Assembly (NCBI GenBank): GCA_039619475.1
Contig: CM077115.1
Coordinates: 151,813,774 to 151,877,773 of the forward strand
Source of the DNA: Icerya purchasi
Lineage: Eukaryota > Arthropoda > Insecta > Hemiptera > Monophlebidae
DNA: 64,000 nt
Reading direction: 5' to 3'
Of the stretch, positions 1-12,376 are shown piece by piece (within the stretch, counting starts at the first letter, position 1; each line of letters begins with the position of its first letter). A program made the translations under genes and the position numbers. The notes below the pieces were generated by a model. It was not told the DNA's origin and made no database searches. It saw only the letters and a program-made list of their open reading frames with translations.

Positions 1-1069
1 CAAGAACAAAACAACAATTTCATTAGTACGAACTTAATTAAGTGAAAAAATGCGATAAAAATTTGCCCACGAGAAATTTGAAAACTTGACGCAATAACGG
101 CTAATCGAATCATCTGCATGCATAAAAAAAAATACGGCCCAACACCAAATAATAAAAAGAATAAAATGAAAAAAAAAACACGCACGAACGGCTACGACCA
201 ATGAAAAAGGCGTGCAAAAAAATCGGTACACGGATAGTGGTAAACAGCGAGAAAAGTGAGAAAAAGTAAAAACGCTAAACGGATATTTTAAACGATTTTG
301 ACATGCATTCTAAATTGAGACGCGGCCCCGGCATGAAAAAAAAAAAAACGCAATAACGGCTACACCAAACGATTCCGAATGTATATTATTAAAAACCCAG
401 CACCATTAAAATAATATAATTACTAATCGGGAAATAAAAAAACAAAAAAAAACGCGACGACCGGTTAACATGCATAATGAAGCATGCAAAATGAAAAGAG
501 AAATTAACCAAGGAAAAGTAACAAAGAAAGAGGAATAGTCTGCGCACCAATTGGAACAAAATGTAACTGAACAATGAATTTGACAAAGCGGTCATGTAAG
601 AAATTAACAACGAGCAGTGAAAATTTTTTCAACATAAAACAAAGTCAATCGCTCAGCTATATCTAGAGAAGTTGATAAACGGGCAAAGGAGATCATATTA
701 AAGAGTACACGAATAAAATCACAAAACAAAGATAGATCTCTTCAAAATACAGTTCAATTCACATTTAGTTTAAAAATCGCAGTTATAAAATAAAATAAAA
801 TGTCCAAGAAATACCGAGAAAATTGACGGTGGACCATGTCATAGAAACTGATATGAAAAACGAGAAATTATCACTGTTGGCGTGGACTTCCACCGAGAAC
901 AATATGTGCAATATACAAAGTAATATGGATATGCAGATTGAAGATAATTCAGCGATCAACTACTCGAAAAGTATTTAAAACATTAGCTAACAGGACGAAT
1001 TAGAAACTATATGAATATCAGAGAAAAAGAATGTTGCATATTTGATCGGAAGGCCAGCGGTGACCATAT

Positions 1070-1455
1070 GGTCTTCTTCGCGTCAACTTTATTCCGTTTC
1101 TTCATTTTCTTCTTCAGTTTCTTCTTTGCATATATATCTATTCCACTACCGTTTTATTAGCCATACCTTTTGTCGTTTCTATTTCGTTTTCAGTCTTCTA
1201 ATGTTTCGGATAGCTGATGGTCAGTGTGTTTTTACAGATCTTCAAGAATGCTGTGAATTTGATGGCAACAGGTGATGGTGAATGTTCTTCTTCTTGCAGT
1301 CTTCTATCATCAACTTCATCTTCTTCACCTGTTTCTTTTTTCTACATATTTAAAGTCCACTACATTTTCATTACTCATGCCTTTTCATTCTCGAACTTTA
1401 TATGCAGTCTGCTATTGTGTTCCAGTTAGCTGATGATCAGAGCGGATTTTCAGAT
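1070..1455. repeat. Internal diverged duplication inside the satellite unit
   Basis: Two diverged copies of a ~170-bp pyrimidine-rich sequence lie about 226 bp apart. Each runs through TTCTTC-rich DNA, then catatttaaa or catatatatc, then a polypyrimidine-AG stretch, and ends in tagctgatggtcag (1211) or tagctgatgatcag (1437). The block recurs in every unit. It shows the unit itself grew by internal duplication. The pyrimidine tract followed by AG resembles a 3' splice site, but no exon structure supports that. Confidence 0.75.
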
Positions 1456-2114
1456 GACTTCAACTTGGCCGCTTCTATTATAAAATATCTTTAAATAGTT
1501 CCACACAAATGCTGTTACCATTCTAATGTCCACTTCCAGCAGACGACACACAAAGTTAGTTGAGCCATTAATTTATCAGAAACATCTTTCTAACAACTTC
1601 CATTCTTCTAGTAGTTTTCTTCCAGCAAAGGTGCATCTCTGATATCGGCTCTCTGAAGGTGCCACTGAAAATTATTTCTAAAAATATTCCCTTAAAAGAT
1701 TCTTCGTGTCTGAAAACGTGCTGTCCAAAAGCCGGCGATCATGAATTTTTTGCAAAGGTGGCTGAACAGAGCTAGAAAATTGCAATATTGCCAAAGAAAG
1801 CGAATCCTAATTTTCGGCTGAAAATAAATATCGAGAAATAGTGTTCTTTAGGTGTTGCGGTACATTCATTGGGAAAGTAAAAAGCCATAGAACGAGATGA
1901 TATTGATTGAAAAAGTTGAATACTACGAACTCCAGGAAATTACTGACGGAGTAAGTTCCGAAAAGAATCAACAGAACATAAAACAAGTGAAAAAATTATT
2001 GAATTGTGTCGATCTAGGGGAACCGACTTTGTATCCAAAGTTTGGCGATAAGTTTTAGGCGGAATGCAGACTTTTTCAGATATAGGAACAGGCTTGAAAA
2101 AATTGATCGAAGGG

Positions 2115-2234
2115 AACGCAGTATCGGCTAAATATTAAACGCATTTATCGACTAGACACTGAACGCTTTAGCGACTAAACACTGAACGCCTTATCGGATA
2201 AACAGAGAACGCATTATCGGCTAAGTGTCTACAC
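2115..2234. repeat. ~23-bp tandem sub-repeats within the satellite unit
   Basis: About five degenerate tandem copies of a motif close to acgcNttatcgRctaaacac follow one another, and every unit contains them. Related words (acgcaataacggctaa, aaacgctaaacgg) occur singly in the first 400 bp of the unit. This suggests an older short satellite from which part of the unit was built. Confidence 0.8.
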
Positions 2235-2409
2235 AATGGCAGCAATAAAAGAAAAAAAAAAGAGAATGCAGGTACAAGAAAAAAGTACTAGTGTATTATA
2301 ACGAACAAGATTTAACCTACCCATTTTCGATTCTGCAGTGTTCCTCGATCTGTTGCACAATTTCTTGATTTCCAGCTCCATGTCGAAATACATCAACTGC
2401 TTCCAGCCT

Positions 2410-2431
2410 CTCGAGTCGCCTGTGACTCGAG
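2410..2431. repeat. Short perfect hairpin in the satellite unit
   Basis: The arms ctcgagtc and gactcgag are perfectly complementary around a 6-nt loop (gcctgt). The hairpin is unchanged in every unit and lies about 45 bp before the next unit start. No function is known. Confidence 0.7.
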
Positions 2432-2476
2432 GGCAGTGATCGCGCCAGAATAACAGCATCGCATATTCATAGGGTG

Positions 2477-4948
2477 CAAGAACAAAACAACAATTTCATT
2501 AGTACGAACTTAATTAAGTGAAAAAATGCGATAAAAATTTGCCCACGAGAAATTTGAAAACTTGACGCAATAACGGCTAATCGAATCATCTGCATGCATA
2601 AAAAAAAATACGGCCCAACACCAAATAATAAAAAGAATAAAATGAAAAAAAAAACACGCACGAACGGCTACGACCAATGAAAAAGGCGTGCAAAAAAATC
2701 GGTACACGGATAGTGGTAAACAGCGAGAAAAGTGAGAAAAAGTAAAAACGCTAAACGGATATTTTAAACGATTTTGACATGCATTCTAAATTGAGACGCG
2801 GCCCCGGCATGAAAAAAAAAAAAACGCAATAACGGCTACACCAAACGATTCCGAATGTATATTATTAAAAACCCAGCACCATTAAAATAATATAATTACT
2901 AATCGGGAAATAAAAAAACAAAAAAAAACGCGACGACCGGTTAACATGCATAATGAAGCATGCAAAATGAAAAGAGAAATTAACCAAGGAAAAGTAACAA
3001 AGAAAGAGGAATAGTCTGCGCACCAATTGGAACAAAATGTAACTGAACAATGAATTTGACAAAGCGGTCATGTAAGAAATTAACAACGAGCAGTGAAAAT
3101 TTTTTCAACATAAAACAAAGTCAATCGCTCAGCTATATCTAGAGAAGTTGATAAACGGGCAAAGGAGATCATATTAAAGAGTACACGAATAAAATCACAA
3201 AACAAAGATAGATCTCTTCAAAATACAGTTCAATTCACATTTAGTTTAAAAATCGCAGTTATAAAATAAAATAAAATGTCCAAGAAATACCGAGAAAATT
3301 GACGGTGGACCATGTCATAGAAACTGATATGAAAAACGAGAAATTATCACTGTTGGCATGGACTTCCACCGAGAACATTATGTGCAATATACAAAGTAAT
3401 ATGGATATGCAGATTGATAATAATTCAGCGATCAACTACTCGAAAAGTATTTAAAACATTAGCTAACAGGACGAATTAGAAACTATATGAATATCAGAGA
3501 AAAAGAATGTTGCATATTTGATCGGAAGGCCAGCGGTGACCAAATGGTCTTCTTCGCGTCAACTTTATTCCGTTTCTTCATTTTCTTCTTCAGTTTCTTC
3601 TTTGCATATATATCTATTCCACTACCGTTTTATTAGCCATATCTTTTGTCGCTTCCATTTCGTTTTCAGTCTTCTAATGTTTCGGATAGCTGTTGGTCAG
3701 TGTGTTTTTACAGATCTTCAAGAATGCTGTGAATTTGATGGCAACAGGTGATGGTGAATGTTCTTCTTCTTGCAGTCTTCTATCAACTTCATCTTCTTCG
3801 CCTGTTTCTTTTTTCTACATATTTAAAGTCCACTACATTTTCATTACTCATGCCTTTTCATTCTCGAACTTTGTATGCAGTCTGCTATTGTGTTCCAGTT
3901 AGCTGATGATCAGAGCGGATTTTCAAATGACTTCAACTTGGCCGCTTCTATTATAAAATATCTTTAAATAGTTCCACAAAAATGCTGTTACCATTCTAAT
4001 TTCCACTTCCAGCAGACGACACACAAAGTTAGTTGAGCCATTAATTTATCAGAAACATCTTTCTAACAATTTCCATTCTTCTAGTAGTTTTCTTCCAGCA
4101 AAGGTGCATCTCTGATATCGGCTCTCTGAAGGTGCCACTGAAAATTATTTCTAAAAATATTCCCTTAAAAGATTCTTCGTGTCTGAAAACGTGCTGTCCA
4201 AAAGCCGGCGATCATGAATTTTTTGCAAAGGTGGCTGAACAGAGCTAGAAAATTGCAATATTGCCAAAGAAAGCGAATCCTAATTTTCGGCTGAAAATAA
4301 ATATCGAGAAATAGTGTTCTTTAGGTGTTGCGGTACATTCATTGGGAAAGTAAAAAGCCATAGAACGAGATGATATTGATTGAAAAAGTTGAATACTACG
4401 AACTCCAGGAAATTACTGACGGAGTAAGTTCCGAAAAGAATCAACAGAACATAAAACAAGTGAAAAAATTATTGAACCGTGTCGATCTAGGGGAACCGAC
4501 TTTGTATCCAAAGTTTGGCGATAAGTTTTAGGCGGAATGCAGACTTTTTCAGATATAGGAACAGGCTTGAAAAAATTGATCGAAGGGAACGCAGTATCGG
4601 CTAAATATTAAACGCATTTATCGACTAGACACTGAACGCTTTAGCGACTAAACACTGAACGCCTTATCGGATAAACAGAGAACGCATTATCGGCTAAGTG
4701 TCTACACAATGGCAGCAATAAAAGAAAAAAAAAGAGAATGCAGGTACAAGAAAAAAGTACTAGTGTATTATAACGAACAAGATTTAACCTACCCATTTTC
4801 TATTCTGCAGTGTTCCTCGATCTGTTGCACAATTTCTTGATTTCCAGCTCCATGTCGAAATACATCAACTGCTTCCAGCCTCTCGAGTCGCCTGTGACTC
4901 GAGGGCAGTGATCGCGCCAGAATAACAGCATCGCATATTCATAGGGTG
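2477..4948. repeat. Satellite unit 2 (variant B)
   Basis: This is a 2,472-bp copy carrying the B markers throughout. They include tggcatggac, gaacattatg, gattgataat, accaaatgg, cgcttccatt, tagctgttgg, a 3-bp deletion giving tatcaacttc, ttcaaatgac, ccacaaaaat, gaaccgtgtc and cattttctattc. The same marker set returns in unit 8, six units downstream. Confidence 0.95.
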
Positions 4949-7424
4949 CAAGAACAAAACAACAATTTCATTAGTACGAACTTAATTAAGTGAAAAAATG
5001 CGATAAAAATTTGCCCACGAGAAATTTGAAAACTTGACGCAATAACGGCTAATCGAATCATCTGCATGCATAAAAAAAAATACGGCCCAACACCAAATAA
5101 TAAAAAGAATAAAATGAAAAAAAAAACACGCACGAACGGCTACGACCAATGAAAAAGGCGTGCAAAAAAATCGGTACACGGATAGTGGTAAACAGCGAGA
5201 AAAGTGAGAAAAAGTAAAAACGCTAAACGGATATTTTAAACGATTTTGACATGCATTCTAAATTGAGACGCGGCCCCGGCATGAAAAAAAAAAAAACGCA
5301 ATAACGGCTACACCAAACGATTCCGAATGTATATTATTAAAAACCCAGCACCATTAAAATAATATAATTACTAATCGGGAAATAAAAAAACAAAAAAAAA
5401 CGCGACGACCGGTTAACATGCATAATGAAGCATGCAAAATGAAAAGAGAAATTAACCAAGGAAAAGTAACAAAGAAAGAGGAATAGTCTGCGCACCAATT
5501 GGAACAAAATGTAACTGAACAATGAATTTGACAAAGCGGTCATGTAAGAAATTAACAACGAGCAGTGAAAATTTTTTCAACATAAAACAAAGTCAATCGC
5601 TCAGCTATATCTAGAGAAGTTGATAAACGGGCAAAGGAGATCATATTAAAGAGTACACGAATAAAATCACAAAACAAAGATAGATCTCTTCAAAATACAG
5701 TTCAATTCACATTTAGTTTAAAAATCGCAGTTATAAAATAAAATAAAATGTCCAAGAAATACCGAGAAAATTGACGGTGGACCATGTCATAGAAACTGAT
5801 ATGAAAAACGAGAAATTATCACTGTTGGCGTGGACTTCCACCGAGAACAATATGTGCAATATACAAAGTAATATGGATATGCAGATTGAAGATAATTCAG
5901 CGATCAACTACTCGAAAAGTATTTAAAACATTAGCTAACAGGACGAATTAGAAACTATATGAATATCAGAGAAAAAGAATGTTGCATATTTGATCGGAAG
6001 GCCAGCGGTGACCATATGGTCTTCTTCGCGTCAACTTTATTCCGTTTCTTCATTTTCTTCTTCAGTTTCTTCTTTGCATATATATCTATTCCACTACCGT
6101 TTTATTAGCCATACCTTTTGTCGTTTCTATTTCGTTTTCAGTCTTCTAATGTTTCGGATAGCTGATGGTCAGTGTGTTTTTACAGATCTTCAAGAATGCT
6201 GTGAATTTGATGGCAACAGGTGATGGTGAATGTTCTTCTTCTTGCAGTCTTCTATCATCAACTTCATCTTCTTCACCTGTTTCTTTTTTCTACATATTTA
6301 AAGTCCACTACATTTTCATTACTCATGCCTTTTCATTCTCGAACTTTATATGCAGTCTGCTATTGTGTTCCAGTTAGCTGATGATCAGAGCGGATTTTCA
6401 GATGACTTCAACTTGGCCGCTTCTATTATAAAATATCTTTAAATAGTTCCACACAAATGCTGTTACCATTCTAATGTCCACTTCCAGCAGACGACACACA
6501 AAGTTAGTTGAGCCATTAATTTATCAGAAACATCTTTCTAACAACTTCCATTCTTCTAGTAGTTTTCTTCCAGCAAAGGTGCATCTCTGATATCGGCTCT
6601 CTGAAGGTGCCACTGAAAATTATTTCTAAAAATATTCCCTTAAAAGATTCTTCGTGTCTGAAAACGTGCTGTCCAAAAGCCGGCGATCATGAATTTTTTG
6701 CAAAGGTGGCTGAACAGAGCTAGAAAATTGCAATATTGCCAAAGAAAGCGAATCCTAATTTTCGGCTGAAAATAAATATCGAGAAATAGTGTTCTTTAGG
6801 TGTTGCGGTACATTCATTGGGAAAGTAAAAAGCCATAGAACGAGATGATATTGATTGAAAAAGTTGAATACTACGAACTCCAGGAAATTACTGACGGAGT
6901 AAGTTCCGAAAAGAATCAACAGAACATAAAACAAGTGAAAAAATTATTGAATTGTGTCGATCTAGGGGAACCGACTTTGTATCCAAAGTTTGGCGATAAG
7001 TTTTAGGCGGAATGCAGACTTTTTCAGATATAGGAACAGGCTTGAAAAAATTGATCGAAGGGAACGCAGTATCGGCTAAATATTAAACGCATTTATCGAC
7101 TAGACACTGAACGCTTTAGCGACTAAACACTGAACGCCTTATCGGATAAACAGAGAACGCATTATCGGCTAAGTGTCTACACAATGGCAGCAATAAAAGA
7201 AAAAAAAAAGAGAATGCAGGTACAAGAAAAAAGTACTAGTGTATTATAACGAACAAGATTTAACCTACCCATTTTCGATTCTGCAGTGTTCCTCGATCTG
7301 TTGCACAATTTCTTGATTTCCAGCTCCATGTCGAAATACATCAACTGCTTCCAGCCTCTCGAGTCGCCTGTGACTCGAGGGCAGTGATCGCGCCAGAATA
7401 ACAGCATCGCATATTCATAGGGTG
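4949..7424. repeat. Satellite unit 3 (variant A)
   Basis: A 2,476-bp copy that I could not distinguish from unit 1 at any variant marker examined. Confidence 0.94.
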
Positions 7425-9900
7425 CAAGAACAAAACAACAATTTCATTAGTACGAACTTAATTAAGTGAAAAAATGCGATAAAAATTTGCCCACGAGAAA
7501 TTTGAAAACTTGACGCAATAACGGCTAATCGAATCATCTGCATGCATAAAAAAAAATACGGCCCAACACCAAATAATAAAAAGAATAAAATGAAAAAAAA
7601 AACACGCACGAACGGCTACGACCAATGAAAAAGGCGTGCAAAAAAATCGGTACACGGATAGTGGTAAACAGCGAGAAAAGTGAGAAAAAGTAAAAACGCT
7701 AAACGGATATTTTAAACGATTTTGACATGCATTCTAAATTGAGACGCGGCCCCGGCATGAAAAAAAAAAAAACGCAATAACGGCTACACCAAACGATTCC
7801 GAATGTATATTATTAAAAACCCAGCACCATTAAAATAATATAATTACTAATCGGGAAATAAAAAAACAAAAAAAAACGCGACGACCGGTTAACATGCATA
7901 ATGAAGCATGCAAAATGAAAAGAGAAATTAACCAAGGAAAAGTAACAAAGAAAGAGGAATAGTCTGCGCACCAATTGGAACAAAATGTAACTGAACAATG
8001 AATTTGACAAAGCGGTCATGTAAGAAATTAACAACGAGCAGTGAAAATTTTTTCAACATAAAACAAAGTCAATCGCTCAGCTATATCTAGAGAAGTTGAT
8101 AAACGGGCAAAGGAGATCATATTAAAGAGTACACGAATAAAATCACAAAACAAAGATAGATCTCTTCAAAATACAGTTCAATTCACATTTAGTTTAAAAA
8201 TCGCAGTTATAAAATAAAATAAAATGTCCAAGAAATACCGAGAAAATTGACGGTGGACCATGTCATAGAAACTGATATGAAAAACGAGAAATTATCACTG
8301 TTGGCGTGGACTTCCACCGAGAACAATATGTGCAATATACAAAGTAATATGGATATGCAGATTGAAGATAATTCAGCGATCAACTACTCGAAAAGTATTT
8401 AAAACATTAGCTAACAGGACGAATTAGAAACTATATGAATATCAGAGAAAAAGAATGTTGCATATTTGATCGGAAGGCCAGCGGTGACCATATGGTCTTC
8501 TTCGCGTCAACTTTATTCCGTTTCTTCATTTTCTTCTTCAGTTTCTTCTTTGCATATATATCTATTCCACTACCGTTTTATTAGCCATACCTTTTGTCGT
8601 TTCTATTTCGTTTTCAGTCTTCTAATGTTTCGGATAGCTGATGGTCAGTGTGTTTTTACAGATCTTCAAGAATGCTGTGAATTTGATGGCAACAGGTGAT
8701 GGTGAATGTTCTTCTTCTTGCAGTCTTCTATCATCAACTTCATCTTCTTCACCTGTTTCTTTTTTCTACATATTTAAAGTCCACTACATTTTCATTACTC
8801 ATGCCTTTTCATTCTCGAACTTTATATGCAGTCTGCTATTGTGTTCCAGTTAGCTGATGATCAGAGCGGATTTTCAGATGACTTCAACTTGGCCGCTTCT
8901 ATTATAAAATATCTTTAAATAGTTCCACACAAATGCTGTTACCATTCTAATGTCCACTTCCAGCAGACGACACACAAAGTTAGTTGAGCCATTAATTTAT
9001 CAGAAACATCTTTCTAACAACTTCCATTCTTCTAGTAGTTTTCTTCCAGCAAAGGTGCATCTCTGATATCGGCTCTCTGAAGGTGCCACTGAAAATTATT
9101 TCTAAAAATATTCCCTTAAAAGATTCTTCGTGTCTGAAAACGTGCTGTCCAAAAGCCGGCGATCATGAATTTTTTGCAAAGGTGGCTGAACAGAGCTAGA
9201 AAATTGCAATATTGCCAAAGAAAGCGAATCCTAATTTTCGGCTGAAAATAAATATCGAGAAATAGTGTTCTTTAGGTGTTGCGGTACATTCATTGGGAAA
9301 GTAAAAAGCCATAGAACGAGATGATATTGATTGAAAAAGTTGAATACTACGAACTCCAGGAAATTACTGACGGAGTAAGTTCCGAAAAGAATCAACAGAA
9401 CATAAAACAAGTGAAAAAATTATTGAATTGTGTCGATCTAGGGGAACCGACTTTGTATCCAAAGTTTGGCGATAAGTTTTAGGCGGAATGCAGACTTTTT
9501 CAGATATAGGAACAGGCTTGAAAAAATTGATCGAAGGGAACGCAGTATCGGCTAAATATTAAACGCATTTATCGACTAGACACTGAACGCTTTAGCGACT
9601 AAACACTGAACGCCTTATCGGATAAACAGAGAACGCATTATCGGCTAAGTGTCTACACAATGGCAGCAATAAAAGAAAAAAAAAAGAGAATGCAGGTACA
9701 AGAAAAAAGTACTAGTGTATTATAACGAACAAGATTTAACCTACCCATTTTCGATTCTGCAGTGTTCCTCGATCTGTTGCACAATTTCTTGATTTCCAGC
9801 TCCATGTCGAAATACATCAACTGCTTCCAGCCTCTCGAGTCGCCTGTGACTCGAGGGCAGTGATCGCGCCAGAATAACAGCATCGCATATTCATAGGGTG
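7425..9900. repeat. Satellite unit 4 (variant A)
   Basis: A 2,476-bp copy matching units 1 and 3 at every marker examined. Confidence 0.94.
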
Positions 9901-12376
9901 CAAGAACAAAACAACAATTTCATTAGTACGAACTTAATTAAGTGAAAAAATGCGATAAAAATTTGCCCACGAGAAATTTGAAAACTTGACGCAATAACGG
10001 CTAATCGAATCATCTGCATGCATAAAAAAAAATACGGCCCAACACCAAATAATAAAAAGAATAAAATGAAAAAAAAAACACGCACGAACGGCTACGACCA
10101 ATGAAAAAGGCGTGCAAAAAAATCGGTACACGGATAGTGGTAAACAGCGAGAAAAGTGAGAAAAAGTAAAAACGCTAAACGGATATTTTAAACGATTTTG
10201 ACATGCATTCTAAATTGAGACGCGGCCCCGGCATGAAAAAAAAAAAAACGCAATAACGGCTACACCAAACGATTCCGAATGTATATTATTAAAAACCCAG
10301 CACCATTAAAATAATATAATTACTAATCGGGAAATAAAAAAACAAAAAAAAACGCGACGACCGGTTAACATGCATAATGAAGCATGCAAAATGAAAAGAG
10401 AAATTAACCAAGGAAAAGTAACAAAGAAAGAGGAATAGTCTGCGCACCAATTGGAACAAAATGTAACTGAACAATGAATTTGACAAAGCGGTCATGTAAG
10501 AAATTAACAGCGAGCAGTGAAAATTTTTTCAACATAAAACAAAGTCAATCGCTCAGCTATATCTAGAGAAGTTGATAAACGGGCAAAGGAGATCATATTA
10601 AAGAGTACACGAATAAAATCACAAAACAAAGATAGATCTCTTCAAAATACAGTTCAATTCACATTTAGTTTAAAAATCGCAGTTATAAAATAAAATAAAA
10701 TGTCCAAGAAATACCGAGAAAATTGACGGTGGACCATGTCATAGAAACTGATATGAAAAACGAGAAATTATCACTGTTGGCGTGGACTTCCACCGAGAAC
10801 AATATGTGCAATATACAAAGTAATATGGATATGCAGATTGAAGATAATTCAGCGATCAACTACTCGAAAAGTATTTAAAACATTAGCTAACAGGACGAAT
10901 TAGAAACTATATGAATATCAGAGAAAAAGAATGTTGCATATTTGATCGGAAGGCCAGCGGTGACCATATGGTCTTCTTCGCGTCAACTTTATTCCGTTTC
11001 TTCATTTTCTTCTTCAGTTTCTTCTTTGCATATATATCTATTCCACTACCGTTTTATTAGCCATACCTTTTGTCGTTTCTATTTCGTTTTCAGTCTTCTA
11101 ATGTTTCGGATAGCTGATGGTCAGTGTGTTTTTACAGATCTTCAAGAATGCTGTGAATTTGATGGCAACAGGTGATGGTGAATGTTCTTCTTCTTGCAGT
11201 CTTCTATCATCAACTTCATCTTCTTCACCTGTTTCTTTTTTCTACATATTTAAAGTCCACTACATTTTCATTACTCATGCCTTTTCATTCTCGAACTTTA
11301 TATGCAGTCTGCTATTGTGTTCCAGTTAGCTGATGATCAGAGCGGATTTTCAGATGACTTCAACTTGGCCGCTTCTATTATAAAATATCTTTAAATAGTT
11401 CCACACAAATGCTGTTACCATTCTAATGTCCACTTCCAGCAGACGACACACAAAGTTAGTTGAGCCATTAATTTATCAGAAACATCTTTCTAACAACTTC
11501 CATTCTTCTAGTAGTTTTCTTCCAGCAAAGGTGCATCTCTGATATCGGCTCTCTGAAGGTGCCACTGAAAATTATTTCTAAAAATATTCCCTTAAAAGAT
11601 TCTTCGTGTCTGAAAACGTGCTGTCCAAAAGCCGGCGATCATGAATTTTTTGCAAAGGTGGCTGAACAGAGCTAGAAAATTGCAATATTGCCAAAGAAAG
11701 CGAATCCTAATTTTCGGCTGAAAATAAATATCGAGAAATAGTGTTCTTTAGGTGTTGCGGTACATTCATTGGGAAAGTAAAAAGCCATAGAACGAGATGA
11801 TATTGATTGAAAAAGTTGAATACTACGAACTCCAGGAAATTACTGACGGAGTAAGTTCCGAAAAGAATCAACAGAACATAAAACAAGTGAAAAAATTATT
11901 GAATTGTGTCGATCTAGGGGAACCGACTTTGTATCCAAAGTTTGGCGATAAGTTTTAGGCGGAATGCAGACTTTTTCAGATATAGGAACAGGCTTGAAAA
12001 AATTGATCGAAGGGAACGCAGTATCGGCTAAATATTAAACGCATTTATCGACTAGACACTGAACGCTTTATCGACTAAACACTGAACGCCTTATCGGATA
12101 AACAGAGAACGCATTATCGGCTAAGTGTCTACACAATGGCAGCAATAAAAGAAAAAAAAAAGAGAATGCAGGTACAAGAAAAAAGTACTAGTGTATTATA
12201 ACGAACAAGATTTAACCTACCCATTTTCGATTCTGCAGTGTTCCTCGATCTGTTGCACAATTTCTTGATTTCCAGCTCCATGTCGAAATACATCAACTGC
12301 TTCCAGCCTCTCGAGTCGCCTGTGACTCGAGGGCAGTGATCGCGCCAGAATAACAGCATCGCATATTCATAGGGTG
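9901..12376. repeat. Satellite unit 5 (variant A with private changes)
   Basis: A 2,476-bp copy. Private differences include ttaacagcgagc near 10,505, where other units read ttaacaacgagc, and ctttatcgac near 12,066, where others read ctttagcgac. Confidence 0.94.

Larger units (their letters stand above)
1..2476. repeat. Satellite unit 1 (variant A, reference unit)
   Basis: This unit is used here as the reference for internal anatomy. Bases 1-700 are purine-rich on this strand with several A-runs, including a 12-A run after the motif gccccggcatg near 325. Bases 1070-1455 are a pyrimidine-rich block with an internal duplication. Bases 2115-2234 are ~23-bp sub-repeats. A hairpin lies at 2410-2431. 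Variant A markers include tggcgtggac near 880, accatatgg near 1065, tagctgatgg at 1211, tatcatcaac near 1306 and cattttcgat near 2325. Confidence 0.95.

Noticed and set aside
34..610. Hydrophobic 65- and 73-codon minus-strand frames repeated in every satellite unit
   Set aside because: Their Phe-rich composition comes from A-runs read on the other strand. They overlap other frames, and the copies differ at will (one is shortened in unit 5 by loss of its start, another in unit 9). Repetition reflects the DNA repeat, not protein selection.
1042..1429. Overlapping Ser/Phe-rich plus-strand frames in the satellite
   Set aside because: They are products of the TTCTTC-rich block. Replacements and indels between variants A and B show no coding bias, and no start context or partner exon is visible.
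2229..2459. 76-codon minus frame at the satellite unit end
   Set aside because: It is lost in units 2 and 8 and altered in unit 7 by small indels, so it is not maintained.
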